DNA of 41,948 nucleotides, from positions 1 to 41,948 of the forward strand of contig NZ_JAGKJI010000055.1 in the NCBI RefSeq assembly GCF_020329485.1, given 5' to 3'. The notes beneath the pieces were generated by a model, which searched no databases, was not told the DNA's origin, and saw only the letters and a list, made by a program, of their open reading frames with translations. Made by a program: the position numbers and the translations under genes. This document shows, piece after piece, positions 9,705 through 18,107 of the stretch. Within the stretch, counting starts at the first letter, position 1, and every line of letters begins with the position of its first letter. The DNA comes from Bradyrhizobium cenepequi. Lineage in GTDB: Bacteria > Pseudomonadota > Alphaproteobacteria > Rhizobiales > Xanthobacteraceae.

Positions 9705-10082
9705 ATGGCAGCCGACGCCAGCACCAATCCGCATCGGCTCATCGCCAGCGATCGCGTCGAAGGTACTGCGGTGCGGCGACCGAACGGCGAGATGATCGGC
9801 CACATCGAACGGCTGATGATCGACAAGGTCTCCGGACAAGTGTCTTACGCCGTGCTCAGTTTCGGCGGCTTCTTCGGCCTCGGAACCAATCTGATTCCCT
9901 TGCCGTGGGCGCGGCTCCGCTACAACACGCGCTTCGAAGCCTATGAGCTCGACATATCAGATGAAGAGTTGAAACGCGCGCCGTCGTTTCGCGCCGACAA
10001 GGATTTCGATTGGGGCGATCGGTCGCAGGAAGTCGAGCTGCATCGCTACTACGGCATACCGCCTTATTGGGGCGGTTTCTGA
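9705..10082 (+). CDS. PRC-barrel domain protein, 125 aa
   Basis: A strong GGGGAGGG lies 4-11 bases before the ATG at 9705. The PRC-barrel core covers about residues 10-75: LIASDRVEGTAVRRPNGE, IGHIERLMIDKVSGQVSYAV, FGGFFGLGTNLIPLPWARL. The tail is acidic and aromatic (YYGIPPYWGGF). It has no signal peptide, so it is probably cytoplasmic. PRC-barrel proteins bind RNA or protein partners and are often stress-linked in rhizobia. A related exported copy follows at 10228. Confidence 0.88.
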   Translation: MAADASTNPHRLIASDRVEGTAVRRPNGEMIGHIERLMIDKVSGQVSYAVLSFGGFFGLGTNLIPLPWARLRYNTRFEAYELDISDEELKRAPSFRADKDFDWGDRSQEVELHRYYGIPPYWGGF

Positions 10083-10227
10083 AAATGTGCTCGTCACTTA
10101 TAACTTTTAATTTTTCAATTTGGCCTCGAGTTGGTTTGGCGTCGCAAGTTCCGTGTTACCTGACACGGAACGCTTGCTGACGTGACGGGTTTTCTCAGCA
10201 CCGATTTCGAAACTGGAGGATCCGATC

Positions 10228-10761
10228 ATGTTAGCGAAGTATGCCATCACTGGCCTCGCGGCTTCGGCCTTGCTTGCAAGCGTCGCGTTCGCGCAAACGC
10301 CGAACACGGCGACCGGAGACCAGCCGAGCAACCAAGCCACCACGTCAACCACCGCCCCCTCGTCGTTCAAGGGCACTTGGCGCGCGTCGAAAATGGCCGG
10401 CCTGAATGTCTATAACGACAGCAACGAGAGCATCGGCTCTATCAACGACATGTTGATGGACAAGAGCGGCAGCATCAAAGCGGTCGTGATCGGTGTTGGC
10501 GGCTTCCTCGGTGTCGGCGAGCATCTGGTCGCGGTGCCCTTCGAGAAGGTCAAGTTCGTCAGTGAGCCGGTCGCCTCTGCGAGCGCGTCGAACACCGGCG
10601 CAAAGCAGCCGGGCGGCGCTGGATCGCCCACGACCACGGGTGCTGCGACAGGCTCGACCTCGACTGCCAAGTCGAACCCCTGGTACCCCGATCACGCCGT
10701 CTACAGCGCGACCAAGGACGAGCTGAAGGCGATGCCGGAGTTCAAGTACTCGACTGAATAA
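10228..10761 (+). CDS. Exported PRC-barrel protein, 177 aa
   Basis: GGAGGA eight bases before the ATG supports the start. The signal peptide (residues 1-22, ending SVAFAQ) predicts a periplasmic location. The PRC-barrel domain is at about 48-112 (MAGLNVYNDSNESIGSIND, AVVIGVGGFLGVGEHLVAVP) and aligns with the preceding protein through GGF-(F/L)-G-(L/V)-G. A low-complexity Ala/Ser/Gly/Thr linker leads to a conserved-looking C-terminus (DHAVYSATKDELKAMPEFKY). The pair may be an old duplication in which one copy gained a signal peptide. Confidence 0.88.
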   Translation: MLAKYAITGLAASALLASVAFAQTPNTATGDQPSNQATTSTTAPSSFKGTWRASKMAGLNVYNDSNESIGSINDMLMDKSGSIKAVVIGVGGFLGVGEHLVAVPFEKVKFVSEPVASASASNTGAKQPGGAGSPTTTGAATGSTSTAKSNPWYPDHAVYSATKDELKAMPEFKYSTE

Positions 10762-10787
10762 GGTGGTGGTCACCTGCTCAAGCAAAG

Positions 10788-10814
10788 CGCGCCCGGTTCG
10801 GCCGGGCGCGTTCT
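10788..10814 (+). terminator. Hairpin terminator after the exported PRC-barrel gene
   Basis: A perfect 9-bp stem, CGCGCCCGG (10788-10796) with CCGGGCGCG (10802-10810), and a five-base TTCGG loop are followed by TTCT. The U-run is short, and the element may also serve the convergent DUF1499 gene. Confidence 0.7.
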
Positions 10815-10831
10815 CGTGCTCGGCGCGCGCC

Positions 10832-11680
10832 TCACTTCTTCACCGTCTTCGCCTGCACCTTGGGCGGCGGCGGCGCCTTTTTCGGCGCAGCCTTTGCGTT
10901 GTCGACAGCGGTGTTGATGTCCTCGATCAGTTTTGACACGCGCGCGGCATTGCTGCCGAGGTCGGCCTTGAAATAACGCGAGGCGGAGCGAATATCGACC
11001 CGCGAGTCCTCGCCATCGGGCATGACGCGGATCGCAACGTCCTCGCGGAAGCCCATGATCGGTGTACGCGCCACCGCCTCGATGCGGCCGACGCGGCGCG
11101 GTGGCGTCGGCGGGCGCTCATCGATGACGAGCCATTTGCGCCGGTTCACGAGCTGCAGCGCCACCGTGTAGGCGCGGTCGACCGGCACCTCGAGTTCGAC
11201 AGTCTCGATGTCGGGATAGGCGCGGCGCTGCTGCTCGGCGGAGTAGAGTCCGGCATAGACGGCCGAATTGGTGTCGTCACTGGTGCGCAAGCGCGCCAGC
11301 GCCTCGAACCGCGGCGGATCGATCGGGTCCGTGGTGATGTCGTGGATCGGCGGCAGCCGGCGATATTGCACGGCGAGATAAGCAGGATAGGCGAGCACCA
11401 CCGCGGCGATCAGGAACGCCAGAAGGATGCGGCCCATGCCACGCGAACCGTTCTGCCAAATTGCGGCGAAGGCGGCAAAGCCGAGCAGGATCGAAAGTCC
11501 GGCAAGGGCCAATGCGCCGAAGAAGGTCGCCAGCGCCGGCTTCATCTCCAGGAAGCCGAAGCGGACGATGAGGACCGAGACCACCACGGCGACGGCGGAG
11601 AAGATCGCGAGGTTGCGCGCCCAGGTGGCGAGGCCGGAAACCGGCTCCGACTGGTAGGGAACGGAAAACCTGCGGGCCAT
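10832..11680 (-). CDS. DUF1499 membrane protein, 282 aa
   Basis: From the ATG at 11680 the protein starts MARRFSVPYQSEP, then has three hydrophobic segments (about 22-42, 48-72 and 82-102). A DUF1499 domain of about 120 residues follows, with TSDDTNSAVYAGLYSAEQQ, YPDIETVELEVP, RRKWLVIDERPP and DVAIRVMPDGEDSRVDIRS. The C-terminus is a Lys/Pro/Ala tail. DUF1499 has no proven activity; homologues are common in rhizobia. The 30 extra codons upstream to 11770 look non-coding. Convergent with the PRC-barrel gene. Confidence 0.85.
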   Translation of the reverse strand: MARRFSVPYQSEPVSGLATWARNLAIFSAVAVVVSVLIVRFGFLEMKPALATFFGALALAGLSILLGFAAFAAIWQNGSRGMGRILLAFLIAAVVLAYPAYLAVQYRRLPPIHDITTDPIDPPRFEALARLRTSDDTNSAVYAGLYSAEQQRRAYPDIETVELEVPVDRAYTVALQLVNRRKWLVIDERPPTPPRRVGRIEAVARTPIMGFREDVAIRVMPDGEDSRVDIRSASRYFKADLGSNAARVSKLIEDINTAVDNAKAAPKKAPPPPKVQAKTVKK

Positions 11681-11946
11681 CGATAAAACTGCCGGGTTTG
11701 GGCTGGGCCGACTGTCAGCGGCCCGTTGAAAAACTCGCAGCTTGAGACCACGGCAGCTCGGCAATTTCAAGGTTTACGGGCGACATGGCTCAGGCGGCGG
11801 GAAAATTCAGCAACTTGTCGATTGGTCATTCAATTGATGCGATCTTTAGTTGCATATTGACTAGACCGTACTTTTGTCTAAACGCTCGCCTCTAGGTTGT
11901 CGGAACCAAACCGCTGGGCAGCCCACGCCGCCGCGACAATTCGGAA
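11681..11946. other. Intergenic region, no gene seen
   Basis: Divergent spacer between the DUF1499 gene and the decayed block that starts at 11947. It is more AT-rich near 11830-11880. I saw no convincing promoter, repeat or RNA. Confidence 0.5.
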
Positions 11947-12333
11947 ATGTTCACCAAAGCCGTCGCCCAAGCCATGCAGGAAGCGATGGAGCCCATCGAG
12001 GTGCCATCCGTGCTCCGCAACTCAGGAAGGCGCGCGCTGCTCAGCGTGGGGGTCAGGTTCTCGATCGCGGCCGCCGTTGCGGCGAGCATTGCGCTGATCA
12101 TCGTCATGGCTATTCCGGCGTCGCAGAGTCCGGAGGTCCGGTCGAGCGACATTGCATCCATCTCGTCGTATTGGCGGTCCTTGAAGGCCTCGATCTTTCC
12201 GGCACCGCAACGCAGGCGGGCTGCGACCCTTACCGTGCAGGACAGTAGCGGCCTCGCCAACGACCCGCTGCCGCTGGGGGTACGCGTAGATGCTCCTCGC
12301 CCTTCCGAATCTCGATCATCCGGAGCTTTCTGA
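11947..12333 (+). pseudogene. Truncated single-TM protein (N-terminal fragment)
   Basis: An open frame of 128 codons. Residues 36-56 form one membrane helix (FSIAAAVAASIALIIVMAI) after a basic N-terminal region. They are followed by a segment resembling a rhizobial family with the motif LTVQDSSGLANDPLPLGV (about residues 94-111). From memory, relatives continue into a soluble domain there, whereas here the frame runs into low-similarity sequence and stops after about 17 residues. The ribosome-binding site is poor. The next 570 bases are a second decayed gene. I read this as the surviving 5' part of a broken gene; a short functional protein is possible. Confidence 0.5.
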
Positions 12334-12389
12334 CATGACAATCCGACGTGTGACCAACGTGGCGTTTCGCTGCGCAGCCGGGATCGCGC

Positions 12390-12901
12390 TTCTCCAAGGC
12401 TGTAAGCCAGGTGAAGGGAGATGGTCTGCATTTTGTGCCGATCCCGTATAGCGCCCCTTGCAGAGCGATTATCTGCCATCCGTCCTGAAGGCCGAGGATT
12501 ATCCTTCGCTCATCCCGCCCGGCGGCCGCGTGGACACGATCGCCGTTCCGGCGATCCTTGCGGCCTACAACTGGCCGGCGAAGACCGAGCGATACCGCAA
12601 GGTGGAGCATTTCGTTCAGGTCTTCTTCGACCGCCTGAAATACCTGCAGCAGCCGCCGTTCCATCCGAAGCGGAAGGAGGCGGTGTTGGGTGCACCGCTG
12701 AAGGGTTGAAATCGTTTCCCGGCCGCGCAGGAATGGCTCGATCGGAATTCCGGTCCGGCATCGGACACATGCCAGCAGTTCGACCAGTTCATGGCCGTAC
12801 GGGCCCGCGAGTCCGGTCGGCAAGGCGCCCGAACGCCGGAGCAGGACGAGGCGCTCTATCAGAAATGGCCGAAATTGCAGCAGACGCAATCAAGGCGTTA
12901 G
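12390..12901 (+). pseudogene. Remnant of a TAXI-type TRAP transporter binding protein (C-terminal part)
   Basis: Three in-frame pieces together read like the C-terminus of a TAXI-family solute-binding protein: VKGDGLHFVPIPYSA (12414-12455); then, after a one-base frame change near 12456-12459, LQSDYLPSVLKAEDYP, GGRVDTIAVPAILAAYNWP and FVQVFFDRLKYLQQPPFHP; then a TGA at 12707 where relatives have Trp, followed without frame change by NRFPAAQEWLDRNSG to a TAG at 12899. One deletion plus one nonsense change, with no visible signal-peptide or N-terminal domain upstream, mark it as dead. Such proteins normally sit next to TRAP membrane genes, which are absent. Confidence 0.75.
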
Positions 12902-12958
12902 AGCATGAGCCGATCGGGGGCTCCACGGGCACGAATGTTCGCGGAGAGAACCCCTCAC

Positions 12959-13014
12959 CCGAGCGAGTTCGCTGCAGGCGACGGAGTGGCCCTCTCCCAC
13001 AAGGGGAGAGGGCG
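12959..13014. repeat. Dispersed palindromic repeat
   Basis: CCCCTCACCCGAGCGAG leads into a perfect hairpin GCCCTCTCCC (12989-12998) / GGGAGAGGGC (13004-13013). It is the same family as the repeats at 4107-4285 and 29037-29192. It lies between the TAXI remnant and the convergent ligase gene and could end transcription from either side. Confidence 0.75.
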
Positions 13015-13032
13015 CATTAACTGGCGCCGATC

Positions 13033-14661
13033 CTAGGCCGCTGCGGTCGGGAGGCTATAGCTCTTGAATTGATCGCGCAGTGCGGTCTTCAGGATCTTGC
13101 CGGTCGCGGTGTGCGGAATGCTGTCGACGAAGACGACGTCGTCGGGCATCCACCATTTTGCGATCTTGCCGTCCATGAATTTCAGGATCTCCTCGCGCGT
13201 CGCCTGCTGGCCCTGCTTGAGCTGCACGATGAGGAGCGGACGCTCGTCCCACTTCGGATGACGCACGCCGATCACGGCGGCCTCGGCCACGGCCGGATGG
13301 CCGACCGCGAGGTTCTCCAGATCGATCGACGAGATCCATTCGCCGCCGGACTTGATCACGTCCTTGGAGCGATCGGTGATCCGCATGTAGCCGTGCGCAT
13401 CGATCGTCGAAACGTCGCCGGTGTCGAAATAACCCCCTTCGTCGAGGATGTTGCTGTTGACGCGGAAATAAGCCTTGGCGATCGACGGTCCCGAGACCTT
13501 GAGCCGGCCGAACGTCTTGCCGTCCCACGGCAGTTCCGTGCCCGCATCGTCGGTGATCTTCATCTGGACGCCGAACGGCGGGTAACCCTGGGTCTGCAGC
13601 ACGTCGAGCCGTTCCTCGCCGGTGCGCTCCTCGAACGGCGGCTTCAGCGCCGCGACGGTGCCGATTGGGCTCATCTCGGTCATACCCCAGGCGTGGCGCG
13701 GTTCCACGCCCATCTTGATGAAGGTGTCGATCATCGAGCGCGGCATCGCCGAGCCGCCGCAGATCACCATCTCCAGGTGCGGCAGCTTCAGGTTGTTGGC
13801 GGCCATGTGCTGCAGCAGCATCAGCCACACCGTCGGCACGCCGGCGGTGTGCGTCACCTTTTCGGTGTCCAGCAATTCGTAGACTGACGCGCCATCGAGC
13901 TTCGGCCCGGGCATCACGAGCTTGGTGCCCATCGAGGGCGCGGAGAAAGCGATGCCCCAGCTGTTGGCATGGAACAACGGCACCACCGGCAGCATTGTAT
14001 CGGTTGCGGATGTGCCGAGCGCATCCTTGTTGTTGGCCATCAGCGCATGCAGCACGTTGGAACGGTGCGAATACAATACGCCTTTGGGATCGCCCGTCGT
14101 ACCCGACGTGTAGCACATCGCCGCCGCGGTGTTCTCGTCGAAGGTCTTCCACTGGAGTTTGCCGTCGGACGCCGCGATCCAGTCTTCATAGGCGACCGCG
14201 TTCTTCAGCGTGGTTTCCGGCATATGGGCCTTGTCGGTCAGCAAGACATAGCGCTCGACGCTCGGAAGCTTGTCGACAATCTTCTCCAGCACCGGCACGA
14301 AGGTGAGGTCGGTCATCACCACGCGATCCTGGGCGTGGTTGATTATCCAGGCGATCTGTTCCGGAAACAGCCGCGGGTTGACGGTATGGCAGATCGCGCC
14401 GATACCCATGATGCCATACCAGGCTTCGAGATGGCGCCAGGTGTTCCAGGCGATGGTGGCGACACGGTCGCCGAGCTTGATGCCGTCGCGCTCCAGGCTC
14501 TGCGAGACCTTCAGTGCGCGCGCATGGATCGCCGCATAAGTGGTGCGATGGATCGGGCCTTCGACCGACCGGGTCACGACCTCCTGCGTGCCGTGATATT
14601 TCGCTGCGTGTTCGATAATCCGGTGACACAGCAAAGGCCAGTCTTGCATCAAACCAAGCAT
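13033..14661 (-). CDS. Fatty-acid--CoA ligase (AMP-forming)
   Basis: A 542-aa member of the ANL superfamily that activates a carboxylic acid to an acyl-adenylate and then to the CoA thioester. Motifs in order are the P-loop YTSGTTGDPKGVLYSHRS (about 180-197), VPLFHANSWG, AWGMTEMSP, GYFDTGDV, and the C-terminal hinge/lysine region DRSKDVIKSGGEW with the catalytic Lys in TATGKILKTALR. The overall layout is closest to medium/long-chain ligases of the AlkK/FadD3 type; the chain length cannot be read. The start at 14661 has GAGGAGGG upstream; the frame stays open for another 296 codons, but these are antisense to the extensin gene. Confidence 0.9.
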   Translation of the reverse strand: MLGLMQDWPLLCHRIIEHAAKYHGTQEVVTRSVEGPIHRTTYAAIHARALKVSQSLERDGIKLGDRVATIAWNTWRHLEAWYGIMGIGAICHTVNPRLFPEQIAWIINHAQDRVVMTDLTFVPVLEKIVDKLPSVERYVLLTDKAHMPETTLKNAVAYEDWIAASDGKLQWKTFDENTAAAMCYTSGTTGDPKGVLYSHRSNVLHALMANNKDALGTSATDTMLPVVPLFHANSWGIAFSAPSMGTKLVMPGPKLDGASVYELLDTEKVTHTAGVPTVWLMLLQHMAANNLKLPHLEMVICGGSAMPRSMIDTFIKMGVEPRHAWGMTEMSPIGTVAALKPPFEERTGEERLDVLQTQGYPPFGVQMKITDDAGTELPWDGKTFGRLKVSGPSIAKAYFRVNSNILDEGGYFDTGDVSTIDAHGYMRITDRSKDVIKSGGEWISSIDLENLAVGHPAVAEAAVIGVRHPKWDERPLLIVQLKQGQQATREEILKFMDGKIAKWWMPDDVVFVDSIPHTATGKILKTALRDQFKSYSLPTAAA

Positions 14662-14739
14662 ACGCACGTCCCTCCTCAGTGTTCTTCCCTCGCATGACTG
14701 CCAGACGGGTGTGGCCAGCCGCTCCATCACGAAATTGAC

Positions 14740-15921
14740 ATGAACTGTAGCGCGGAGAAAGCAAGCCGAAAATCCACTTATGGCGCCTTTGGCCGCACCG
14801 GAATGGCACTGGTTACCACTGTAGCCATATTGTTCGGGATGCTGGCCGAACCCGCTATGGCCGCCCGCAGGTCGGTCCCGTTCCCTCTTTCGTCCCCTTG
14901 GGCTGACCTGTTCGCTCCTCCTCCTCGGCCAAGGCCGCATCGGGCCGTCCATCGAGCGGCCGTGCCGCTGCCAAAGCCCCGCCCGGCCGAGGCGCCTGTC
15001 GCGACGCGCGAGCCCGCGGCCGCAAAAAAGATGCCGCCGGCCGACCATGGCAAAGCCGCCGACGGCAAGGCTCCCGACGGCAAGGCTCCCGACGGCAAGG
15101 CTCCCGAGCAGGCTGCACCCGAGCCTTCGGCCTGCCGGCAGGCGTTGACCGACGATATCGCTATCGCGCCAAGCGTTCCCGCCATTCACGGTCCGGGCGC
15201 CTGCGGTGGCGAGGATCTGGTGCGGCTTGAAGCGATCGTGCTGGCTGACAAGCGGCGGGTTGCGGTGAAGCCGGCGGCGATCCTCCGCTGCAGCATGGCC
15301 ACCGCCATTGCCGATTGGGTGCGGGTCGACATCGCGCCGCTGGCTGCCGGGTTCGGCAGCAGCGTCAGCGATCTCGATAATCTCGATTCCTTCCAATGCC
15401 GCGGCCGCAACGGCGTCCCCGGCGCGCAGCTTTCGGAACATGGCCGCGCCAATGCGCTCGATGTCCGCGCCTTCAAGCTCGCGAACGGCCGCTCGATCTC
15501 GCTCACCGACCGCGCCGTGCCGCGCGATCTGCGCGAGAGCGTGCTGCATTCAGCCTGCACCCGTTTTACGACCGTGCTGGGGCCGGGCTCCGACTGGCAC
15601 CACGAAGACCACATCCATGTCGACCTGATGGAGCGCCGGAACAATTACCGGATCTGCCAGTGGGATGTCTTGGACCCGCTGCCGGTGGTCGCCCCACTGC
15701 TGCCCGCCCAGCGTCCCGAAGAAGCGCCGCCGCGAGAGGTCGCGGCCAAGGATGACCCAAAGGGTGGCGCCAAGAGCGACGTCAAGACTGACACCAAGTC
15801 GGAAAATACGAAGTCGAAAGCGAGGAAGCCGGATGCTGGCGATTCCGACAGCGCGGAGTCAAAGCGTGCAGCGACCAAATCGCAGCCAACAAAAAAGCGC
15901 CGGCAAAGCCGGCGCCCTTGA
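14740..15921 (+). CDS. Extensin-like C-terminal domain protein, secreted
   Basis: A 393-aa protein with a Sec signal (MALVTTVAILFGMLAEPAMA) that begins 21 residues inside this frame, so the true start may be 14803; neither start has a good Shine-Dalgarno. A Pro/Arg/Ala-rich linker includes three exact DGKAP repeats. The extensin-like domain (about 130-310) follows, with GACGGEDLVRLEAI, CSMATAIADWV, FQCRGRNG, the metal-site-like SEHGRANALDVRAF and WHHEDHIHVDLMERR. The His/Asp arrangement resembles peptidoglycan endopeptidases, so a cell-wall role is likely but inferred. The Lys-rich tail is partly encoded by the terminator of the opposite gene. Confidence 0.85.
   Translation: MNCSAEKASRKSTYGAFGRTGMALVTTVAILFGMLAEPAMAARRSVPFPLSSPWADLFAPPPRPRPHRAVHRAAVPLPKPRPAEAPVATREPAAAKKMPPADHGKAADGKAPDGKAPDGKAPEQAAPEPSACRQALTDDIAIAPSVPAIHGPGACGGEDLVRLEAIVLADKRRVAVKPAAILRCSMATAIADWVRVDIAPLAAGFGSSVSDLDNLDSFQCRGRNGVPGAQLSEHGRANALDVRAFKLANGRSISLTDRAVPRDLRESVLHSACTRFTTVLGPGSDWHHEDHIHVDLMERRNNYRICQWDVLDPLPVVAPLLPAQRPEEAPPREVAAKDDPKGGAKSDVKTDTKSENTKSKARKPDAGDSDSAESKRAATKSQPTKKRRQSRRP
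15061..15105 (+). repeat. Tandem 15-base repeat inside the extensin gene
   Basis: Three identical copies of GACGGCAAGGCTCCC, preceded by a degenerate copy, encode (DGKAP)x3 in the linker. The repeat stays in frame and could vary in copy number among strains. Confidence 0.9.
15891..15917 (-). terminator. Rho-independent terminator of the L,D-transpeptidase gene
   Basis: Read on the minus strand, GCGCCGGC-TTT-GCCGGCGC is followed by six T. It is a perfect 8-bp stem with a 3-base loop, 25 bases past the transpeptidase stop codon. The whole structure lies in the last codons of the convergent extensin gene. Confidence 0.92.
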
Positions 15922-15941
15922 TCGCGTCTCGTACACCCGAG

Positions 15942-16622
15942 CTATTGCACCATGGCGTTGCCGCCGCCCTGCAGCGCCATCTTCGAATTGAACGGCGAGT
16001 CGCCGTGCTTCGGTTCGAGCACCACCACGACCGTGCCGACGCCGACGCGGTCATAAAGGTCGATCACGTCCTCGTTGGTCATGCGGATGCAGCCCGAGGA
16101 GATTGATGCGCCGATATATTCCGGCTGGTTGGTGCCGTGGATGCGGAACAGCGTGTCCTTGCCGCCCGAGTACAGATAGAGCGCGCGCGAACCCATCGGA
16201 TTGTCGGGGCCCGGCGCGACATAGGTCGGCACGCCGAGCCGGGAGATTTCGCCGGGGGTCGGATGCCAGGCCGGCCACTCGGTCTTGCTGCCGACCTTGG
16301 CAATGCCGGACCATGCCATGGCCTCTTCGCCGACAGTGATGCCGTAGCGGATCGCCTTGCCGTCCTTCTGCACCAGGTAAAGATAGTGGTTATCGGAGTC
16401 GACCACGATGGAACCCGGCGCCTCCTTGCGGTGATAATCCACAATGGCGCGGCGGAACGGCTCGGCAACCGGGACTTTCGCGTAAGTGGTTTTCGCCAGC
16501 AGGTCCTTGTCGCGGGGCTTGAAGTTGGCGATGTTGGTGGCCTCGTAAGTTGTGGCCTGCATGCAACCCGACAGCATCAGGCCGGCGGCCACAATTCCCA
16601 GCGTAACTTTCAGCGACGACAT
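15942..16622 (-). CDS. L,D-transpeptidase (YkuD domain) lipoprotein
   Basis: A 226-aa protein predicted to form 3-3 peptidoglycan cross-links or attach proteins to peptidoglycan. The N-terminal signal ends in lipobox LSGC (Cys at about 20), so it should be lipid-anchored. The YkuD domain (about 75-215) carries the active-site pattern HGTNQPEYIG then SSGCIRM, with the catalytic Cys and preceding His both present. The ATG at 16622 has GGAAG upstream; the longer frame to 16697 would hide the signal peptide. It is convergent with the extensin-like gene, so two cell-wall genes share a terminator region. Confidence 0.93.
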   Translation of the reverse strand: MSSLKVTLGIVAAGLMLSGCMQATTYEATNIANFKPRDKDLLAKTTYAKVPVAEPFRRAIVDYHRKEAPGSIVVDSDNHYLYLVQKDGKAIRYGITVGEEAMAWSGIAKVGSKTEWPAWHPTPGEISRLGVPTYVAPGPDNPMGSRALYLYSGGKDTLFRIHGTNQPEYIGASISSGCIRMTNEDVIDLYDRVGVGTVVVVLEPKHGDSPFNSKMALQGGGNAMVQ

Positions 16623-16968
16623 GGTGCACTTCCGTTGAAAACCCTGCGCTCGCAGCGCGAAAATGCGCCCCAATCGCCACGATTCCATTAATCCCATTAG
16701 TCGTATTATTGCCGAAACCTGCCGCTATTCCCAGCGTTTCGAGACCTATCCCGCGCTGCGGGACTTCTGCTGTGGCTTTTTTGCCGCAAATCCTACCATC
16801 GGCAGCCGATTTCTGTGCAGATCGGCAACGGTTGCCAAGTCCGGGCCGCGCCGGAGCCATTTCTCCGCCACAAATATGGATGGGCGGTTAATGCGCCGGT
16901 CATGAAGCCCTTGCCAGAATCGCGTTTAGTCCTGTTGGGTGCGCCGGTGCCCGGTTCCGGAGTTGCTG
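16623..16968. other. Divergent intergenic region of 346 bases
   Basis: This lies between the L,D-transpeptidase and corA starts, so it should hold both promoters. The most AT-rich part (16680-16715, TTAATCCCATTAGTCGTATT) is the likeliest for the minus-strand gene. Short open frames here have no ribosome-binding site or codon bias. I see no repeat or RNA structure. Confidence 0.5.
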
Positions 16969-17946
16969 ATGCTGTCGGTGTTCGTTCCTGCTGATCTTGC
17001 GCTGAAAAAGGTCGTCTCCGCCGAACTGGCGGCCTTGCCGGAGAACACGGTGTGGATCGACATGGTGAGGCCCACCCCTGACGAGGACCGCGCTGTGGAG
17101 CGGCTGGCCGGGATCGCGGTGCCGACCCGGGAAGACATGCAGGAAATCGAGATTTCCAGCCGGCTCTATATCGAGAGCGGCGCGCGCTACATGACGGCGA
17201 CGCTGATGAGCCATTCCGACACCGACATGCCCCGCACCACGGCGGTCACCTTCATCCTGGCCGGCCACCGCCTGGTGACCGTCCGCTATGACCAGCCGAA
17301 ACCGTTCGCGCTGGTCGAGGCCAAGCTTGGGCGGTCCTGCGCGCCCGGCATCTCCGGCGAGATGGTACTGATGGAACTGCTCGACGCGGTGATCGACCGT
17401 TGCGCCGACATCCTGGAGCGTTGCGGTTCCGAGATCGACCAGGTCTCCCACGACGTCTTCGAGCCGGAGAGCGAACGGCACGGCCAGGCCAAGCGATATG
17501 CGCGGATCCTGACTGAGATCGGACGCAAGGGCGACCTGACCTCGAAGGTGCGCGAAAGCCTGGTTTCGATCGGCCGTCTCGTCACGTTCCTGTCCGCGGT
17601 GATTGAAGGCGTCAAATGGTCCAAGGACATGCGAGAGCAGCTCAAGACCATGCAGCGCGACGTGGTCTCGCTCACCGACCACGCCTCCTATCTCTCCAGC
17701 AAGATCACCTTCGTGCTGGACGCCATGCTCGGGGTCGTCAACCTCGAGCAGAACAACATCATCAAGCTGTTCTCGGTGATGGCCGTGGTGCTGATGCCGC
17801 CGACCTTGATCGCGTCGATCTACGGCATGAATTTCAAGCTCATGCCAGAACTCGACTGGCCGCACGGCTACCCGATCGCGCTGGTGATGATGCTGATCGC
17901 GGCAATCGTGCCGTACTGGATTTTCAAATGGAAGAAGTGGCTGTAG
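16969..17946 (+). CDS. corA: CorA-family magnesium transporter
   Basis: A 325-aa inner-membrane divalent-cation channel. A large acidic cytoplasmic domain ends in the long stalk helix (residues about 150-265). Two C-terminal TM helices follow (about 263-285 and 297-318), with the signature YGMN between them (SIYGMNFKLMPEL). The C-terminus is basic (KWKKWL), as usual. The ATG at 16969 has GGAG seven bases upstream; an in-frame GTG at 16939 would add ten residues and is less likely. The family also includes cobalt- and zinc-moving members, so the ion is inferred. Confidence 0.93.
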   Translation: MLSVFVPADLALKKVVSAELAALPENTVWIDMVRPTPDEDRAVERLAGIAVPTREDMQEIEISSRLYIESGARYMTATLMSHSDTDMPRTTAVTFILAGHRLVTVRYDQPKPFALVEAKLGRSCAPGISGEMVLMELLDAVIDRCADILERCGSEIDQVSHDVFEPESERHGQAKRYARILTEIGRKGDLTSKVRESLVSIGRLVTFLSAVIEGVKWSKDMREQLKTMQRDVVSLTDHASYLSSKITFVLDAMLGVVNLEQNNIIKLFSVMAVVLMPPTLIASIYGMNFKLMPELDWPHGYPIALVMMLIAAIVPYWIFKWKKWL

Positions 17947-17998
17947 TTCGGTCGCTGCACTCGATCGCGAGTTCCATTATCGCGCTAATCGCGCTCGA

Positions 17999-18021
17999 TT
18001 GCGGCAACAAAGCTGCCGCAA
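17999..18021 (+). terminator. Hairpin downstream of corA
   Basis: TTGCGGCA (17999-18006) and TGCCGCAA (18014-18021) form a perfect 8-bp stem 52 bases after the corA stop. Only TTCC follows, so terminator function is uncertain. Confidence 0.45.
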
Positions 18022-18107
18022 TTCCTCCGCTAAAATTTGAGTGTTGCGCTGAACGTTTGAGCGAAACTTTGCTGCGATAACCGCCGGCCTCAAGCCGGAG
18101 GACAGCA

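Noticed and set aside
12230..12889. Open frame of 219 codons on the minus strand
   Set aside because: The plus strand of the same stretch reads as a TAXI-type protein remnant, which explains the sequence better.
14662..15549. N-terminal extension of the acyl-CoA ligase frame by 296 codons
   Set aside because: It is antisense to the extensin-like gene; the ATG at 14661 has a good ribosome-binding site and gives a normal ligase length.
16900..17865. Open frame of 321 codons on the minus strand
   Set aside because: Antisense to corA; no ribosome-binding site and no recognised motif.
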